A stretch of DNA of 64,000 bases from contig JAQGBZ010000180.1 in the NCBI GenBank assembly GCA_034687125.1, positions 61,053 to 125,052 of the forward strand, written 5' to 3'. Shown one piece after another: positions 62,660 to 64,000 of the stretch. The notes beneath the pieces were generated by a model. It was given only the letters and a program-made list of their open reading frames with translations. It searched no databases and was not told the origin of the DNA. Numbering within the stretch: position 1 is the first letter of the stretch; every line of letters begins with the position of its first letter. A program made the translations under genes and the position numbers. This DNA is from Neelides folsomi. Taxonomy: Eukaryota; Arthropoda; Collembola; Neelipleona; Neelidae.

Positions 62660-63083
62660 CAAGGTAGGTCCGAGTTAGCCCTAATTTTTTAATGAATCAG
62701 AACTTTTTAAATTTCATTCGAATTTTCTGACAAATGGTAATTATATTCTCTATACATCATTTGATAAGTACAATTATCTCATTTTGAGACTTGAGCCTCA
62801 TTGGCTTCAATACAGCGATCCAACCGACCAACAACTGTTTCACAAGCCCTTCAAGCCCACAGAGCAACGGGCTCTGAACAATTTCAGCTTTGAGCTGAAC
62901 AATGGTTGATAGATTTTGGGCATAGACTTTATTTTTAAAATAGCCCCAAAGAAATAAATCAAGAGGGTAAGGTCGTGAGATCGAGGAGGCCAAGATAGAG
63001 GTCCACCTCTGCCAATCCATTGGTTCCCAAAGTACTCTATCATGAAGCTCTTGAAAAATTAGAGTTAACTCGGACCCACCTTG
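62660..63083 (-). mobile_element. Mariner-like internally deleted element (424 bp)
   Basis: Terminal inverted repeats of about 30 bp (62660-62689 and the reverse complement at 63054-63083; three mismatches) start CAAGGTRGGTCCGAGTTA and are flanked by TA on both sides (62658-62659 and 63084-63085). The interior, read on the minus strand, encodes the C-terminal piece of a DDE transposase. It is recognisable by LDLFLWGYFKNKVYA (the third catalytic Asp region of mariner-type enzymes) and by the preceding W-x-SRPYP in a shifted frame. It is too short for a whole transposase, so it is non-autonomous. It sits just downstream of the glycosyltransferase-like exon, probably in an intron. Confidence 0.85.
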
Positions 63084-63112
63084 TACTATATAACGGAATG
63101 ACCGCTGTAGGA

Positions 63113-63227
63113 GCGAAATCTGTTTCTTGCAAAATCTGTTTCGGAAACACATTTTGTAAGCAAAATCTGTTTCTGGAACACATTTTGCAGGCAAAATCTG
63201 TTTCCAACGTGCAAAATCTGTTCCCTT
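63113..63227. repeat. Tandem repeat, about 31-bp period
   Basis: Five copies of a unit starting GCAAAATCTGTTTC, with the two central copies (63129-63159 and 63160-63190) complete at 31 bp and including GGAACACATTTTG. Outer copies are truncated. Confidence 0.8.
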
Positions 63228-63576
63228 GCCTTTTATCGCAAGATTTAGAATAATGCCTGATAATTATTTCAACATTCCCCATTTAATAATTAAATGCGAT
63301 ATAATTTAATTGTCGCAGGATATAGTAGTTTACTCACATTTTATTTCAACAAACCCCATTAAACATCTTTTTCTTAATATAAATATATCGCATGATTTAG
63401 AAATAAATAACAAAATTATTTCAACCGGCCCCATGCAATATACAGCCGCCTTCATTTATATTCACATACCATTCTCATCCGTCATATATATATATATGAT
63501 CCTAACTTTTTTATATTTCATTTTATCTAACCATAATTTTAACTCAGGTTTACTTATTATATGAACTAATAAACAG

Positions 63577-64000
63577 CCAGGTTCCCTGGTAAAGGTGGTG
63601 AGTTTCTGGACATTTAATGATTTTTCACGATGGTGAAGGTGATGAGTTTACCATGGTGACGGTGGTGAAGGTTCCCTAGTAAAGGTGGTGAGTTTCTTGG
63701 CATTATATGTTTTTTCACCATGGTGAGGGTTGTGAGTTCACCATGGAGAAGGTAGTGAGTTCCCTGGTGAATCCTGAACTCACCACGATTTTCCTGTTTT
63801 TATATAGAGCTCACCGTGGTGAAGAACTCACCATGGTGATCACCATGGAGGGCCTAGTGAAAACTGGTGCACCATGGAGTCTCCATGGATAACATGGAGT
63901 TCAACATGGTGAGTTTTCATGGAGTTCACCATGGAAAATTACCTCCATGGTGAAGGATATGTTTACATGGAGCAACAGTCCATCACCATGAATAATGGTT
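63577..64000. repeat. CCATGG-rich minisatellite-like array, continuing past the window edge
   Basis: Dense repeats of CACCATGGTGA, GGTGGTGAGTTT and CATGGAGTTCACCATGG in both orientations, with many palindromic CCATGG cores. Composition is sharply GC-richer than the flank. Chance open frames inside it are Gly/Val/Val-rich and are not genes. Confidence 0.85.

Overview
The window looks like nuclear DNA of an arthropod, most likely a hexapod (possibly a springtail; this is an inference). It is AT-rich. Its genes are split by mostly short GT-AG introns (about 70-350 bp, a few kilobase-sized). It carries arthropod-type families: a gustatory receptor, a clan-2-like cytochrome P450, and a family resembling the 27 kDa hemolymph glycoproteins (DUF1397). 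I see no tRNA, rRNA or CRISPR array. Exon structures were built by hand from reading-frame continuity, splice dinucleotides and family similarity. Multi-exon genes are given as spans, with exons listed in the evidence.

Left part (1-7143): dynein light chain LC8 (minus) and the SSU-processome WD40 protein TBL3/UTP13 (plus) are divergent neighbours, followed by a small secreted Cys-rich gene (minus). At 7144-15574 sits a full-length Ty3/gypsy-type LTR retrotransposon with apparently identical 288-bp LTRs. Its pol carries an OTU cysteine-protease-like domain between protease and reverse transcriptase. A third ORF encodes a coiled-coil protein with two zinc knuckles, followed by AATAAA and a genomic A23 tract, as if a polyadenylated cDNA had been captured. 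Gag and pol each contain one in-frame stop, and gag-pol fusion would need a -1 shift inside a 16-nt window. This is the most unusual object here.

Middle part (15579-37564): a fold-back repeat, a secreted EGF-like Cys-rich protein, a gustatory receptor, a C2H2 zinc-finger protein, a nine-exon P450, a 5'-truncated and damaged insulysin-like gene, and a tandem trio of DUF1397-like genes (one intact, two decayed). A two-exon Cys-rich/Glu-rich protein that I do not recognise follows.

Right part (37565-64000): a three-exon putative secreted peptide precursor with a 3.9-kb intron, then about 5.9 kb without a recognisable gene. An 11-exon PDIA5-type protein disulfide isomerase (minus) lies head-to-head with a 15-exon MCM6 replicative helicase subunit (plus). 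After MCM6 come decayed DNA-transposon pieces, a G19 run, palindromic and tandem repeats, the first exon of a type II membrane protein resembling a glycosyltransferase-like family, a 424-bp mariner-like deletion derivative, and a CCATGG-rich repeat array running off the edge.

Functionally the host genes are independent housekeeping (motor, rRNA processing, replication, ER folding) and accessory (chemosensation, detoxification, secreted proteins) loci rather than one pathway.
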